Shown: one piece after another, positions 7,241 through 15,392 of the stretch
Layout: the number at the start of each line of letters is the position of its first letter
Numbering within the stretch: position 1 is the stretch's first letter
NCBI GenBank assembly: GCA_934394435.1
Contig: CAKRRN010000022.1
Location: 1 to 41,074, forward strand
DNA: 41,074 nucleotides
Origin: an uncultured Bacteroidaceae bacterium
GTDB taxonomy: Bacteria > Bacteroidota > Bacteroidia > Bacteroidales > Bacteroidaceae
Reading direction: 5' to 3'
The notes under the pieces: generated by a model
What the model was told of the DNA's origin: nothing
What the model saw: the letters and a program-made list of their open reading frames with translations, nothing else
Database searches by the model: none
Program-made: the position numbers and the translations under genes

Positions 7241-9409
7241 TCATTCCAATTCCAACTGGTTTCTTACCAGGTTATAATATGCTCCGTGCTTCTGTACAAG
7301 TTCCTCGTGAGTTCCTATCTCCGTCACTCGTCCCTGCTCCAACACAACTATCTGGTCGGCATTCCTTACCGTGCTCAACCGATGGGCGACAATAACCACC
7401 GTCTTCCCCAAATAAAAAGACCTCAGATTATCTACAATCTGACGTTCGTTGTTAGCGTCAAGCGAATTAGTCGCCTCGTCCAAAAATAAGAAATTAGGGT
7501 TGCGATAAGCAGCACGAGCTATGAGAATACGCTGTTTTTGTCCATGACTGAGTCCCTTTCCGTCCTGTCCTATTTTGGTATCAAACTTCAGAGGTAAAGA
7601 CATCACATAATCCTTGATGCAAGCCATCTCTGCCACTTCCATAAGTCTTTTCTCATCTATTAAACTACTATCCACAACAATATTCCTGGCTATGGTATCT
7701 GAGAAGATTACCCCATTCTGCATAACCACACCACACTGGTTTCTCCACCACTCCTTATTAAGACTGTTGATATCCGTACCGCCTATGCTCAGAGTGCCCT
7801 CCTGCACCGGATAGTAGCCCAACATAAGGCGCACAAGGGTGGTTTTCCCGCTGCCAGACACACCCACAATAGCTGTCACTTTGCCTTTCGGTATATGCAT
7901 ACTTACCCGATCAATGGTCTTTGTGGGCGAAAACCTGTCGTACCGGAATACAACATCATCCAGTCGTATTCCACGTTCCATATTTTCTACTTCAGTGACA
8001 GAGGCATTCTCCGTATCCTCATCATCCATATGGTGTATTTCATTGATTCGCTCCAAACTGATGCTTACGTCTTGAGCTGAATAGAGGAAGGACATCAGTT
8101 GTTCAACTGGCGAGTTCAGTTGTCCAATGATATACTGCACGGCAAGCATCATGCCAAGCGTCATATGCCCATGGATGACAGCAGTGGCAGCCACCACTGT
8201 TACAAGCATATTTTTGAGTTCGTTGATAAAGATGCCACCAGCCTCCTGCGTCTGCTGCAGTCGAAGCGACTTCATCTGAACATTGAAGAGATCCACTTGG
8301 GCATCCTCCCAATCCTGGCGCATACGTACCTGACCATGCTGCAACTTTATCTCCTGCATAGAAGTAATGAGTTCGTAGGTCTTGTTGTTATTGACAGTTT
8401 GCTTTTCGAAAAATTCATAATCCAACATCTTACGTCTATGCAGGAACAGAGCCATCCAGCAACCATACAGGAAACTGCCAAGCAGGAATATCAAGAAAAC
8501 ACTTCCATTATAGTATAGCAACATTATAGAGAACACAGAGAAGGTCAACAGCGAAAAGGCGATGCTGAGTGTCTGCTGTGTAAGAAAATCGTTTACCCGT
8601 TCATGGTCACCCATACGCTGTATCAAGTCACCCATCTGTCGGGTATCAAAAAAAGACATAGGCAAGCGAAACAGTTTGATAAAGAAGTCGCTCACAAGTG
8701 ACAATTCTATACGTAAGCTGACATGAAGCAACAGCCACCGGCGTATAAAGTCGATAACTGTACTACTGAAAGTTAGCATAAGTCCACCGAGTAACACAAG
8801 CCAAACAAACCCAATATTCTGATTGCTTATGCCGATATCCACTATTGACTGCGTAAGCAAAGGCAAAGCTAGCTGAATGCCGATGCCTACAACCAACCCT
8901 AACGCAATCTGCCAGAAATACCTACTGAACTGGCGTGTATAACCGAAAAGGAAACGAAAGGAGCGCGTTTCTCCATGTCCCGATACACCTTGTATCGTCT
9001 GCCGATAAAAGTCTGGTGTAGGCTGTAACATCATGGCGATGCCCTTTCCTCCCTGTCCGTTCTGCTGACTGCCTTCCATCCAGCGAGCCAGGAAATTCTC
9101 TCTGTCATAAGCCAGCAGACCTTTGGCTGGGTCTGCCACATAAAATTTCCGTTCCCCCTTGTTTTTATAAAGAATAACAAAATGATTCTGGTTCCAATGT
9201 AAAACACAGGGAGCTGTTGTCCGCGACAACTGCTCTACGGTGGTCTTCACGCATTGTGTACGGAATCCCAACTGCTCGGCTACGAACTTCAATCCATAGA
9301 GTGACACGCCCTCACTGGTTGCTGCACACGCATTACTCAGATAGTCAAGCGTATATCTACGACCATAATGCAGGCAGAGCATCTGCAGACAAGCCGCCCC
9401 GCACTGCAT
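7241..9409 (-). CDS. C39 peptidase-containing ABC exporter (N-terminus out of frame)
   Basis: A 722-residue bacteriocin-type exporter. Residues 1-130 are a peptidase C39 domain (C3 in MQCGAAC, H76 in NQNHFVILY, D93 in ADPAKG) that cuts double-glycine leaders. About 155-450 is the six-helix membrane domain. The ATPase has Walker A GVSGSGKTT (516-524), signature LSHGQ (620-624), Walker B FLFLDEAT (640-647) and H676. The first in-frame ATG is too late: the oxyanion-hole Gln lies upstream in PQHDSMQCG, and those codons connect to the natural ATG at 9461 only if one base of the A8 run at 9446-9453 is skipped. That ATG is 14 bases past the preceding stop codon, normal operon spacing. This may be a sequencing error, slippage or a real lesion. 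Confidence 0.88.
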   Translation of the reverse strand: MQCGAACLQMLCLHYGRRYTLDYLSNACAATSEGVSLYGLKFVAEQLGFRTQCVKTTVEQLSRTTAPCVLHWNQNHFVILYKNKGERKFYVADPAKGLLAYDRENFLARWMEGSQQNGQGGKGIAMMLQPTPDFYRQTIQGVSGHGETRSFRFLFGYTRQFSRYFWQIALGLVVGIGIQLALPLLTQSIVDIGISNQNIGFVWLVLLGGLMLTFSSTVIDFIRRWLLLHVSLRIELSLVSDFFIKLFRLPMSFFDTRQMGDLIQRMGDHERVNDFLTQQTLSIAFSLLTFSVFSIMLLYYNGSVFLIFLLGSFLYGCWMALFLHRRKMLDYEFFEKQTVNNNKTYELITSMQEIKLQHGQVRMRQDWEDAQVDLFNVQMKSLRLQQTQEAGGIFINELKNMLVTVVAATAVIHGHMTLGMMLAVQYIIGQLNSPVEQLMSFLYSAQDVSISLERINEIHHMDDEDTENASVTEVENMERGIRLDDVVFRYDRFSPTKTIDRVSMHIPKGKVTAIVGVSGSGKTTLVRLMLGYYPVQEGTLSIGGTDINSLNKEWWRNQCGVVMQNGVIFSDTIARNIVVDSSLIDEKRLMEVAEMACIKDYVMSLPLKFDTKIGQDGKGLSHGQKQRILIARAAYRNPNFLFLDEATNSLDANNERQIVDNLRSFYLGKTVVIVAHRLSTVRNADQIVVLEQGRVTEIGTHEELVQKHGAYYNLVRNQLELE

Positions 9410-9445
9410 ACTGTCGTGCTGCGGACAAAAGGGAAAACGATGCAG

Positions 9446-9453
9446 AAAAAAAA
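9446..9453. other. A8 homopolymer that breaks the exporter reading frame
   Basis: Eight A's on the plus strand (T8 in the gene). With seven, ATG at 9461 reads MANFFLHRFPFCPQHDSMQC straight into the C39 domain. With eight, translation from that ATG shifts and ends near 9357 after about 35 codons. Such runs are classic sites for polymerase slippage and also for sequencing error. Confidence 0.7.
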
Positions 9454-9474
9454 TTCGCCATGCTCTCTAAACCT

Positions 9475-11799
9475 TTAGTCCAAGCGTTGTAGCTCGTCTC
9501 CTGACGCTCCCTTTCCGCGATACTCTTTCTTATTCTTATAATTGAAACTATATGTGGCAGACAATTGCAGCAGACAACTGCTACCCTTCTCGTATGCCTT
9601 GTAGCGAACCCCATTGGTGTCTATTCGATAGTGCATACGGTTGGTATGCGTAAAGTCATTTACAGCCAGCGATAGATCCCAGTTTCTTATGCTTTTACTC
9701 ATCTGCAAATATGCGGTGAAGTTATGATGGTCATAATAGACAGTTGTCACATTACCCCTTCCTGTCCAAGTGGCTCCCACCCAAACATAAATCTTCCAGG
9801 GCAGGTCGAAACGATTCTTGGTGGTCAACAGGAAATATGGTTTCTTATATGACTTTCTCCAACCTTCCTCACCATATTCCAAATCCTCCAACATGAGAGT
9901 ACCCTGTAATGACGGATGCCACCATTTCACATCAAAACTCTGCGATGCCTCCAGACGGAAATCATTAAATCCTGGCAGGTTTATATTCTGTCTCAGATTG
10001 ACCTGCTGTTCGGGCAGATAACGATATATGGTCTGGAAATTTCTGAAGCGCCGACAATATACGAGAGACACATAGGTCTGTTTCCAGGAAAGACTTGCCT
10101 CCAGATTCCTTATGATATTGCTTTTCAGCAGAGGATTTCCTGTTGTCCATGAAGTGTGCGTGATGTAAGTGTAATTGTTGTTGAGATCGCTGTACGTCGG
10201 GCGATATGCCTTGCTGTCATACGTAAGTCCCAAAATCAAGTCCTTATACATATAGCTCACGCCCACCTCTGGTAGCCAGTCCACATAGTTCTTCGACTGT
10301 CCAGCGACCTCTTCATTGTCCTGCTTGTAGTCAAAGTCTGTCAGCTCACATCGCAGCCCAGCACTTAGTGCCCAATGTTCATTCACCTGCCACGCTGCAG
10401 TGCCGTATACGGCATACAGATTCTGTCGTTCACTGTCATCAGCAGATTGGAAAAGCGTATTCCCATCGCTTGCCTGGCTATCAAAAGCGAGTCCATTTTT
10501 TGTAAACGAGTAATTGACACCCGTCTGCAATGACCAATTGTTCCACGAGCCCTCCAGGTCAGCCTTGGCAGCTGCCATTTTGTAATCCTTCAGATTAGAG
10601 GTATTCATCAGCCAAGGTTCTTCGCCTTGGGCACGTTCCACAATACCTGTACGCGAGGGTGCCTTGCCCCACAGATAATCAGCATCAGCAGTCAAGGTCA
10701 ATGGTTTGCTCAACTGTAAAGAGGTATAAGCATTGGCATAATGTCTCCAACTTTGTTTGCTCGTACGCGTACTTGTTGACAGTTTCTGAGTGGCCATACT
10801 ATTTGTAGAAAGGTTATATGCATCAGACGTCAACAAAGAAGAAGGGGTACGGGTATAGGAATATCTGGCTCCCACGGAATGTCCTTTTTTAAAATCCTTG
10901 CTTCCCCCAACGTTGACGTTAAGGTTTTTGTTGCGTGCTTTGGATGTCCCATGGGTGTCCGAAGACACATTCTCTGGTGCATACCTATCACTATATGCTG
11001 TTTTGACACGATAGCCGTTACTGTTTCCGTTGGCATCTGCATACAGGCTCAGTCCATCGTGAAACGTGTAGGATAATTTGGTATAAGCATATCCAGAGAG
11101 CGTTTCCGCCACCGATCCTGTGCCAGACACATATCCAGCCAGTCCTGGATTCCTACGTTTGAGATGAATAATGATTACGGCATCTGTCTCTTTCTCATAT
11201 TTCAGTCCTGGCTTAGCCAGTATCTCCACACTCTTTATCTCTGAGGGTTTCAGTTGCTGGAGTTCCGCTATGTCTTGCACCTTGCGGTGTTCGATGTAAA
11301 AGGTTGGCTTGCCTCTGCCAAGCACAGAGATATCTGCTCCCATACCTTCTATCAAAGGCATCTCCCTAATAGCATCTAACGAAGTGGGAAGCTGTGCCAG
11401 AGGATTACCCTCCATCTGAATAGTGAACCCACGCGGATTAGCCTTCACATACTTGCGCGCACTCGCCACCTGCACTTCCTGCATTGCTGCACCGTTCTCT
11501 TTCAGAATTACCGTTAAGGGGAAGGGTGGTTTGAAATACTGAGTCTGAAATCCTACCATGCTCACTCGCAGCAGACCGCCCTCGTGGTCAGCAGACTCCA
11601 TTGTCCATGTCCCATCAACCAAAGTGGCGCACCCCGCAAACGCTGTTGAATCAGATTCCGACACAAGTGCCACATTCGCATATTCCAGTGGTTGTCCGTC
11701 CTCTGTCAACACCTTTCCCTGGAGTGTTTGCGCACAAAGCCCGCCTACATAAGTCAGCCACAAGCCCACCAGAGATACCAGATATTTTTTCTTATTCAT
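9475..11799 (-). CDS. Outer-membrane beta-barrel protein of the peptide locus
   Basis: A 774-residue protein with a signal peptide (1-23, ending GGLCAQ), a carboxypeptidase-regulatory-like beta-sandwich (about 25-110; LQGKVLTEDGQPLEYANVALV), a plug-like region (about 110-215) and a long barrel of alternating strands. This is the architecture of the TonB-receptor-like outer-membrane beta-barrel family (OMP_b-brl_3). There is no clear TonB box and no SusD partner. It lies 48 bases after the maturase and 14 bases before the exporter's natural start, so it belongs to the operon. Possible roles are the outer-membrane exit for the peptide, a receptor for it, or uptake of a ligand; sequence does not decide. 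Confidence 0.85.
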   Translation of the reverse strand: MNKKKYLVSLVGLWLTYVGGLCAQTLQGKVLTEDGQPLEYANVALVSESDSTAFAGCATLVDGTWTMESADHEGGLLRVSMVGFQTQYFKPPFPLTVILKENGAAMQEVQVASARKYVKANPRGFTIQMEGNPLAQLPTSLDAIREMPLIEGMGADISVLGRGKPTFYIEHRKVQDIAELQQLKPSEIKSVEILAKPGLKYEKETDAVIIIHLKRRNPGLAGYVSGTGSVAETLSGYAYTKLSYTFHDGLSLYADANGNSNGYRVKTAYSDRYAPENVSSDTHGTSKARNKNLNVNVGGSKDFKKGHSVGARYSYTRTPSSLLTSDAYNLSTNSMATQKLSTSTRTSKQSWRHYANAYTSLQLSKPLTLTADADYLWGKAPSRTGIVERAQGEEPWLMNTSNLKDYKMAAAKADLEGSWNNWSLQTGVNYSFTKNGLAFDSQASDGNTLFQSADDSERQNLYAVYGTAAWQVNEHWALSAGLRCELTDFDYKQDNEEVAGQSKNYVDWLPEVGVSYMYKDLILGLTYDSKAYRPTYSDLNNNYTYITHTSWTTGNPLLKSNIIRNLEASLSWKQTYVSLVYCRRFRNFQTIYRYLPEQQVNLRQNINLPGFNDFRLEASQSFDVKWWHPSLQGTLMLEDLEYGEEGWRKSYKKPYFLLTTKNRFDLPWKIYVWVGATWTGRGNVTTVYYDHHNFTAYLQMSKSIRNWDLSLAVNDFTHTNRMHYRIDTNGVRYKAYEKGSSCLLQLSATYSFNYKNKKEYRGKGASGDELQRLD

Positions 11800-11847
11800 A
11801 GATTCTTCCCTCTTCTTTTTTTTTATTCACTTTTCTTTCTACCCGAC

Positions 11848-13335
11848 TCAATACGCCATGTTAGTCAAGAATTCCGGTGCGAATTCACATCTTGGGTCTG
11901 GATAATCACAATTATCCTGTCCGTATGCCTGCATCACCTTCACCACGCACTTCCTTCTATTCTCCTGACAGAACTCCAAGACCTTACACGAAGAGCATCT
12001 GCTCTTCGAGCGTATTCTCTTCTCTTGATTATAAAGTGCTACAGCTTGGGGCGAGTTCCATACCTCCGCTATAGAGTCGGTTCGCAAGTCCCCTACAAGG
12101 AACAGCGGATTCCAATACACAAGTTCACAGATACTCACTTTACCATCAGGCAAGACAAACAGACGGCTTTGCAATGCGCCGCAACTTCCGCCTTTGAAGT
12201 AAGCCTCATCGCGACTTCCTTTGTACGAAGGATAATCAAGTGCGTCATCGCTGAACAATATGGTGATGTCCGACTTGGGCTTGAGCTCCTCGTCCACAAA
12301 CGTACGAAGACTCTCTATAGACTCTCTTGTAGCCCTAATTTCCTCAAAGGACTCTGGAGAATAAAGAGAATATCCAGGAACCCGTATTTCCCAATAGATC
12401 AGGTTGCTCAGAGTGTGAATATAGTCGTACAACTGCTGTATCATCCAGCTATGACTATTGAAGCGCGTCAGTATCGTATCTACCTGTATCTTGAAGCCAT
12501 ACTGTTCCAGCAGTTCTATTGTGGTCTTCATCTTCTGTACGTACCCTGGTCTGCTTCCAATGGTCTTTTCCAAAACCTCATCGTCCAACGAATCCAGAGA
12601 GAGCTGTACCACATTGTCATAGCCTGTCTCCTTCAGCATTTCCACATGATGCCTGTCAAGCGGCACCTTGGTTGATATATAACTGGGGGTAAGGTCAGCA
12701 TCCACAAGTTTCTTGATGATTATAGCCCAGTCCTTATGGCAAAACACCTCCCCACCAATGACATCAATGTAAGACATGTTCATATCACGAGCTTTGTCTA
12801 TGATACGCAGAATTTCTCTGGTGGGCAAAGGGTCGTAGGACGTTTTCTTATCTGCATAGCAATACTTGCACTTAGTCACGCATTGTGAAGTCATCATCAG
12901 CGTCATGGCCAGTGGTCCGCTGTACAGACGTTCTGACTTCACATCAATATTGTGACAAACAAAGTTCACATGACTATTGCGCCTTCCCTGATACTGTTTC
13001 CCTACCTTGTCATATGGAAGTAGCATATTCTTAGGAAAAACAATTTTGTCTCTGCCCCATTCCGTATAGATTGCTTCTTCATTCTCCACATATGGCTCTA
13101 TCATCTCATTGACCTGTTCTGGAGTAAGACGATACTTATCCTTCAGATCTTCATAATGCCATTCCATTGGGTGAGGTTCCGAAAAAGAGAACAGGATTTG
13201 AGCTTGAACAGGATGCACGAAACTCATCCAATCTAGCGCGCTGTATGGCTGCACCCTATTGGTGGAATACAAAATCATCCTGTGAATATCATTTCTAAAA
13301 TGATAATCCGGATTAAGCACGAAGATTCCTCGCAT
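11848..13335 (-). CDS. Radical SAM/SPASM peptide maturase
   Basis: A 495-residue protein from the ATG at 13335 (a TTG 18 bases earlier is also in frame but less likely). The N-terminal ~110 residues (GIFVLNPDYHFRNDIHRMIL) resemble the PqqD-like leader-binding domain of peptide maturases. The radical SAM core has CVTKCKYC with C152, C156 and C159 for the 4Fe-4S cluster that cleaves S-adenosylmethionine, and GGEVF at 194-198. The C-terminus is a SPASM domain with Cys at about 385, 403, 447, 450, 456, 463, 476 and 483, enough for two auxiliary clusters. Such enzymes install thioether or C-C crosslinks in RiPP precursors. Two leader peptides lie immediately upstream on the same strand, so it is their probable maturase. 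The chemistry cannot be told from sequence. Confidence 0.88.
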   Translation of the reverse strand: MRGIFVLNPDYHFRNDIHRMILYSTNRVQPYSALDWMSFVHPVQAQILFSFSEPHPMEWHYEDLKDKYRLTPEQVNEMIEPYVENEEAIYTEWGRDKIVFPKNMLLPYDKVGKQYQGRRNSHVNFVCHNIDVKSERLYSGPLAMTLMMTSQCVTKCKYCYADKKTSYDPLPTREILRIIDKARDMNMSYIDVIGGEVFCHKDWAIIIKKLVDADLTPSYISTKVPLDRHHVEMLKETGYDNVVQLSLDSLDDEVLEKTIGSRPGYVQKMKTTIELLEQYGFKIQVDTILTRFNSHSWMIQQLYDYIHTLSNLIYWEIRVPGYSLYSPESFEEIRATRESIESLRTFVDEELKPKSDITILFSDDALDYPSYKGSRDEAYFKGGSCGALQSRLFVLPDGKVSICELVYWNPLFLVGDLRTDSIAEVWNSPQAVALYNQEKRIRSKSRCSSCKVLEFCQENRRKCVVKVMQAYGQDNCDYPDPRCEFAPEFLTNMAY

Positions 13336-13357
13336 ATGCCTCAAATAATACAAATAT

Positions 13358-13403
13358 GTATGTGTGGGGAAGGATTATTAAAATATCCTCCCCACACACA
13401 TAC
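13358..13403 (-). promoter_or_regulatory. Strong intercistronic hairpin between precursor 2 and maturase
   Basis: GTATGTGTGGGGAAGGAT (13358-13375) faces ATCCTCCCCACACACATAC (13385-13403) across a 9-base A/T loop. It sits between the precursor stop (13421) and the maturase ATG (13335). What follows on the minus strand is U-rich but not a clean T-run. It fits a partial terminator or mRNA-stabilising element that would give more precursor than enzyme, a common need in RiPP operons. Confidence 0.6.
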
Positions 13404-13420
13404 GGTGAAGGATTTTTAAA

Positions 13421-13618
13421 TCACACTTTATCACCAGGCTTTGGTTCCGTTGGTAGAGCCGGAACTCCAGAACAATTAACAACGGCTGGTCCATTTGAGC
13501 ACTTCACTGCGGATTTCAAGAAGCATATATGTCGAGGGTCAGCACCTCCCTTAACTTCCATCATTTCCATGATGTCCAAAGGTTCACTCGTGGTGAGCAA
13601 TTCATCTTTTGTGTTCAT
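13421..13618 (-). CDS. RiPP precursor peptide 2 (double-glycine leader)
   Basis: A 65-residue peptide. The leader ends EPLDIMEMMEVKGG with GG at 24-25, the standard cut site for C39 exporters. The predicted 40-residue core begins ADPRHICFLK and has Cys at 32, 40 and 49 (spacings 7 and 8), the module ICFLKSAVKCSNGPAVVNC, and a Pro-rich tail (PALPTEPKPGDKV). Leader and core both match peptide 1 at 13901-14182. It lies 85 bases upstream of the maturase, separated by a strong hairpin. ATG start; the upstream region is A/T-rich without a strong Shine-Dalgarno, as is usual in Bacteroidota. Confidence 0.85.
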   Translation of the reverse strand: MNTKDELLTTSEPLDIMEMMEVKGGADPRHICFLKSAVKCSNGPAVVNCSGVPALPTEPKPGDKV

Positions 13619-13751
13619 AGATATAACTTTTTAATCTTTGCTTTCAGCATGGCGTGTCAGCATGCGCCCCTTTTGTCAGTAAGGTCTAGATTATGCAGCT
13701 CGTCATCCACATGAATCTTTATCTACGACCAGTCGCGTTTAACAACATTTG

Positions 13752-13759
13752 CAAAAATA
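13752..13759 (-). promoter_or_regulatory. Possible -7 box upstream of precursor 2
   Basis: Reads TATTTTTG on the minus strand, about 135 bases before the precursor 2 ATG and just past the terminator of precursor 1. No TTTG is found at the -33 position, so this is tentative. Confidence 0.3.
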
Positions 13760-13812
13760 AACAATATTTAAGAATCCGTACGATTTGGATACATTTATTT
13801 CACCATTCCCTT

Positions 13813-13848
13813 GTAAAAATCACCCTTTCGGGTGTCTTTTTTTTTTAC
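13813..13848 (-). terminator. Hairpin terminator after precursor 1
   Basis: CACCC (13821-13825), loop TTTC, GGGTG (13830-13834), flanked by A5 on one side and T10 on the other, so it can terminate in both directions. On the minus strand it follows the precursor 1 stop by about 55 bases. It suggests that precursor 1 is at least partly transcribed on its own. Confidence 0.7.
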
Positions 13849-13900
13849 AGGACAACATGGTTTCAAAGACTTCATGGTATAGAAATAGAATGCCCACTGC

Positions 13901-14182
13901 CTATCTGTACACCACAGCTATGCTGTCCGCTTCGCACTTTACGGCAGGTCCTGCTCCCAAACACCAACTTCTTCTCTCACTTCTCAGCGTTGCATGACTC
14001 TTGCCCTTACACTTTTTCTTCTTATGATTATCTACAACTGCTATGCTGTCCCCATTGCAGTCTTTAACACCTACACGGAACACGCAAACCTTGCGCCGAC
14101 GCCCAGCCCCACCTTTTACTGCCATTAGTTCCATAACGTCAAGTGGTTCACCCATCCACTCTTCCTCTACTTTCTTTTCCAT
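13901..14182 (-). CDS. RiPP precursor peptide 1 (two core modules)
   Basis: A 93-residue peptide. The leader ends EPLDVMELMAVKGG, GG at 24-25. The predicted core has Cys at 33, 42, 58, 74 and 83 and is strongly basic (RRRK at 28-31, KKKKCKGK at 54-61). It contains an internal duplication: VCVFRVGVKDCNGDSIAVV (32-50) and WCLGAGPAVKCEADSIAVV (73-91), each with two Cys eight residues apart followed by DSIAVV. The basic stretch between may be a linker or second processing site. Peptide 2 carries a third copy of the module. It is the first gene of the locus, with a promoter-like box about 115 bases upstream and its own terminator downstream. Confidence 0.85.
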   Translation of the reverse strand: MEKKVEEEWMGEPLDVMELMAVKGGAGRRRKVCVFRVGVKDCNGDSIAVVDNHKKKKCKGKSHATLRSERRSWCLGAGPAVKCEADSIAVVYR

Positions 14183-14296
14183 ATTTTTATTTATTTTAAT
14201 GGTTAATCATTTATACATTTATACGTTGCATCCTTCGTTTTCTCGCCATGGTAAAACTGAAGCGAACATCGCTTTACTCATTTGGCTTAACGGTCT

Positions 14297-14304
14297 CAAA
14301 TATA
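14297..14304 (-). promoter_or_regulatory. Likely promoter -7 box of precursor 1
   Basis: Reads TATATTTG on the minus strand, a perfect TAnnTTTG, 114 bases before the precursor 1 ATG. The -33 position has TTTA in place of TTTG. It would give a 5' leader of about 105 nucleotides. Confidence 0.5.
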
Positions 14305-14361
14305 GCGAATAGCCCTTACATAAAGAACATCTATCGGCACAAAAAAAGCCAAAGAGGGTAT

Positions 14362-14386
14362 CAAAATCACCCTTTCAGGTGTTTTC
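14362..14386 (-). terminator. Probable terminator of the exonuclease III gene
   Basis: CACC.. (from 14368) pairs with GGTG (14378-14381), with ATTTTG following on the minus strand, about 20 bases after the gene's stop. Sequence and flanks are nearly the same as the terminator at 13813-13848 (shared ATCACCCTTTC, then GGTGT and T's). Confidence 0.5.
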
Positions 14387-14406
14387 GGAAGCATCTGATT
14401 CTCCCT

Positions 14407-15159
14407 CTACTCCAACACCAATTCCACAGGACAATGGTCGCTACCCATGATATCGGTAAGGATATTAGCCTCACGCACATGTGGAAGCATCCGCTCTGAA
14501 ACAAGGAAATAGTCGATACGCCAGCCTGTATTCTTCTCACGTGCACGGAAGCGATAACTCCACCAGGAGTATATCCCCTCTTGAGTGGGATGTAAATGGC
14601 GAAATGTATCAACAAATCCAGCCTCTAAGAGTGTCGTCATCTGTCCACGCTCTTCGTCTGTGAATCCAGCATTCATGTGGTTTGTCTTGGGATTTTTCAA
14701 ATCAATATCCTCGTGTGCCACATTCATATCGCCGCACACCACCACGGGTTTGCGCTTGTCGAGGTCCATGAGATATGCTCGGAAATCATCCTCCCAACGC
14801 ATACGATAGTCTAATCGTCGCAGCCCATCTTGGCTATTTGGCGTGTACACACACACGAGAAAGAAAGACTCCAGCTCCAGGGTAATAACACGTCCCTCAT
14901 GGTCATGTTCGTCAATGCCTATGCCATATGTGACAGCCAGAGGCTCATGATGACTGAAGACAGCCGTGCCACTATACCCTTTCTTGTCTGCATAGTTCCA
15001 CCATGAGTGGTACCCTGGAAATTCCAAGTCCAACTGCCCTGCCTGCATCTTTGTCTCCTGCAAGCAGAAAAAATCAGCATCAAGCGACTGAAATACCTCA
15101 CGAAAGTTTTTCCCCACCACGGCTCTCAGCCCGTTTACGTTCCAACTAATAAGTTTCAT
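14407..15159 (-). CDS. xth: Exodeoxyribonuclease III / AP endonuclease
   Basis: A 250-residue Mg-dependent DNA repair nuclease of the exonuclease III family, which cuts abasic sites and removes 3' blocking groups in base excision repair. Signature segments are ISWNVNGLRA at the N-terminus, LQETK (catalytic metal-binding Glu, about 34-38), CGDMNVAH (about 142-149), WRIDYFLVS, and GSDHCPV (catalytic Asp-His pair near the C-terminus). It has full family length. A consensus promoter at 15362-15392 gives it a leader of about 195 bases and it has its own terminator, so it is probably monocistronic and not part of the peptide locus it precedes. Confidence 0.95.
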   Translation of the reverse strand: MKLISWNVNGLRAVVGKNFREVFQSLDADFFCLQETKMQAGQLDLEFPGYHSWWNYADKKGYSGTAVFSHHEPLAVTYGIGIDEHDHEGRVITLELESFFLVCVYTPNSQDGLRRLDYRMRWEDDFRAYLMDLDKRKPVVVCGDMNVAHEDIDLKNPKTNHMNAGFTDEERGQMTTLLEAGFVDTFRHLHPTQEGIYSWWSYRFRAREKNTGWRIDYFLVSERMLPHVREANILTDIMGSDHCPVELVLE

Positions 15160-15361
15160 GATTACAAATTTTATTTAAAGAAAATCCAACACTCTATTAT
15201 CGTTAGTCTATCGGGCATTCTCTCCCCCATCATCATCATTCCACCTCGTCCTACACCCGTCTTATATAACACATTCCCCTCACGCTCTCTTGCCACATCA
15301 TTCAGAGTGCGTAAAATGCAGTGCCCCTTACGCGTAAAAACAGAGAGAAACTTGCCAAAGA

Positions 15362-15392
15362 CAAAGATAGGCAATCTTACGGATTCTGCAAA
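15362..15392 (-). promoter_or_regulatory. Consensus promoter for exonuclease III
   Basis: On the minus strand TTTG (15392-15389), exactly 19 bases, then TATCTTTG (15369-15362). This is a full match to the Bacteroidota sigma-A promoter. Confidence 0.75.

Noticed and set aside
11692..12675. 327-codon plus-strand open frame
   Set aside because: Antisense to the end of the maturase and the start of the barrel gene; no recognisable domain.
13619..13812. A third precursor peptide between the two called
   Set aside because: All minus-strand ATG frames here end within about ten codons.
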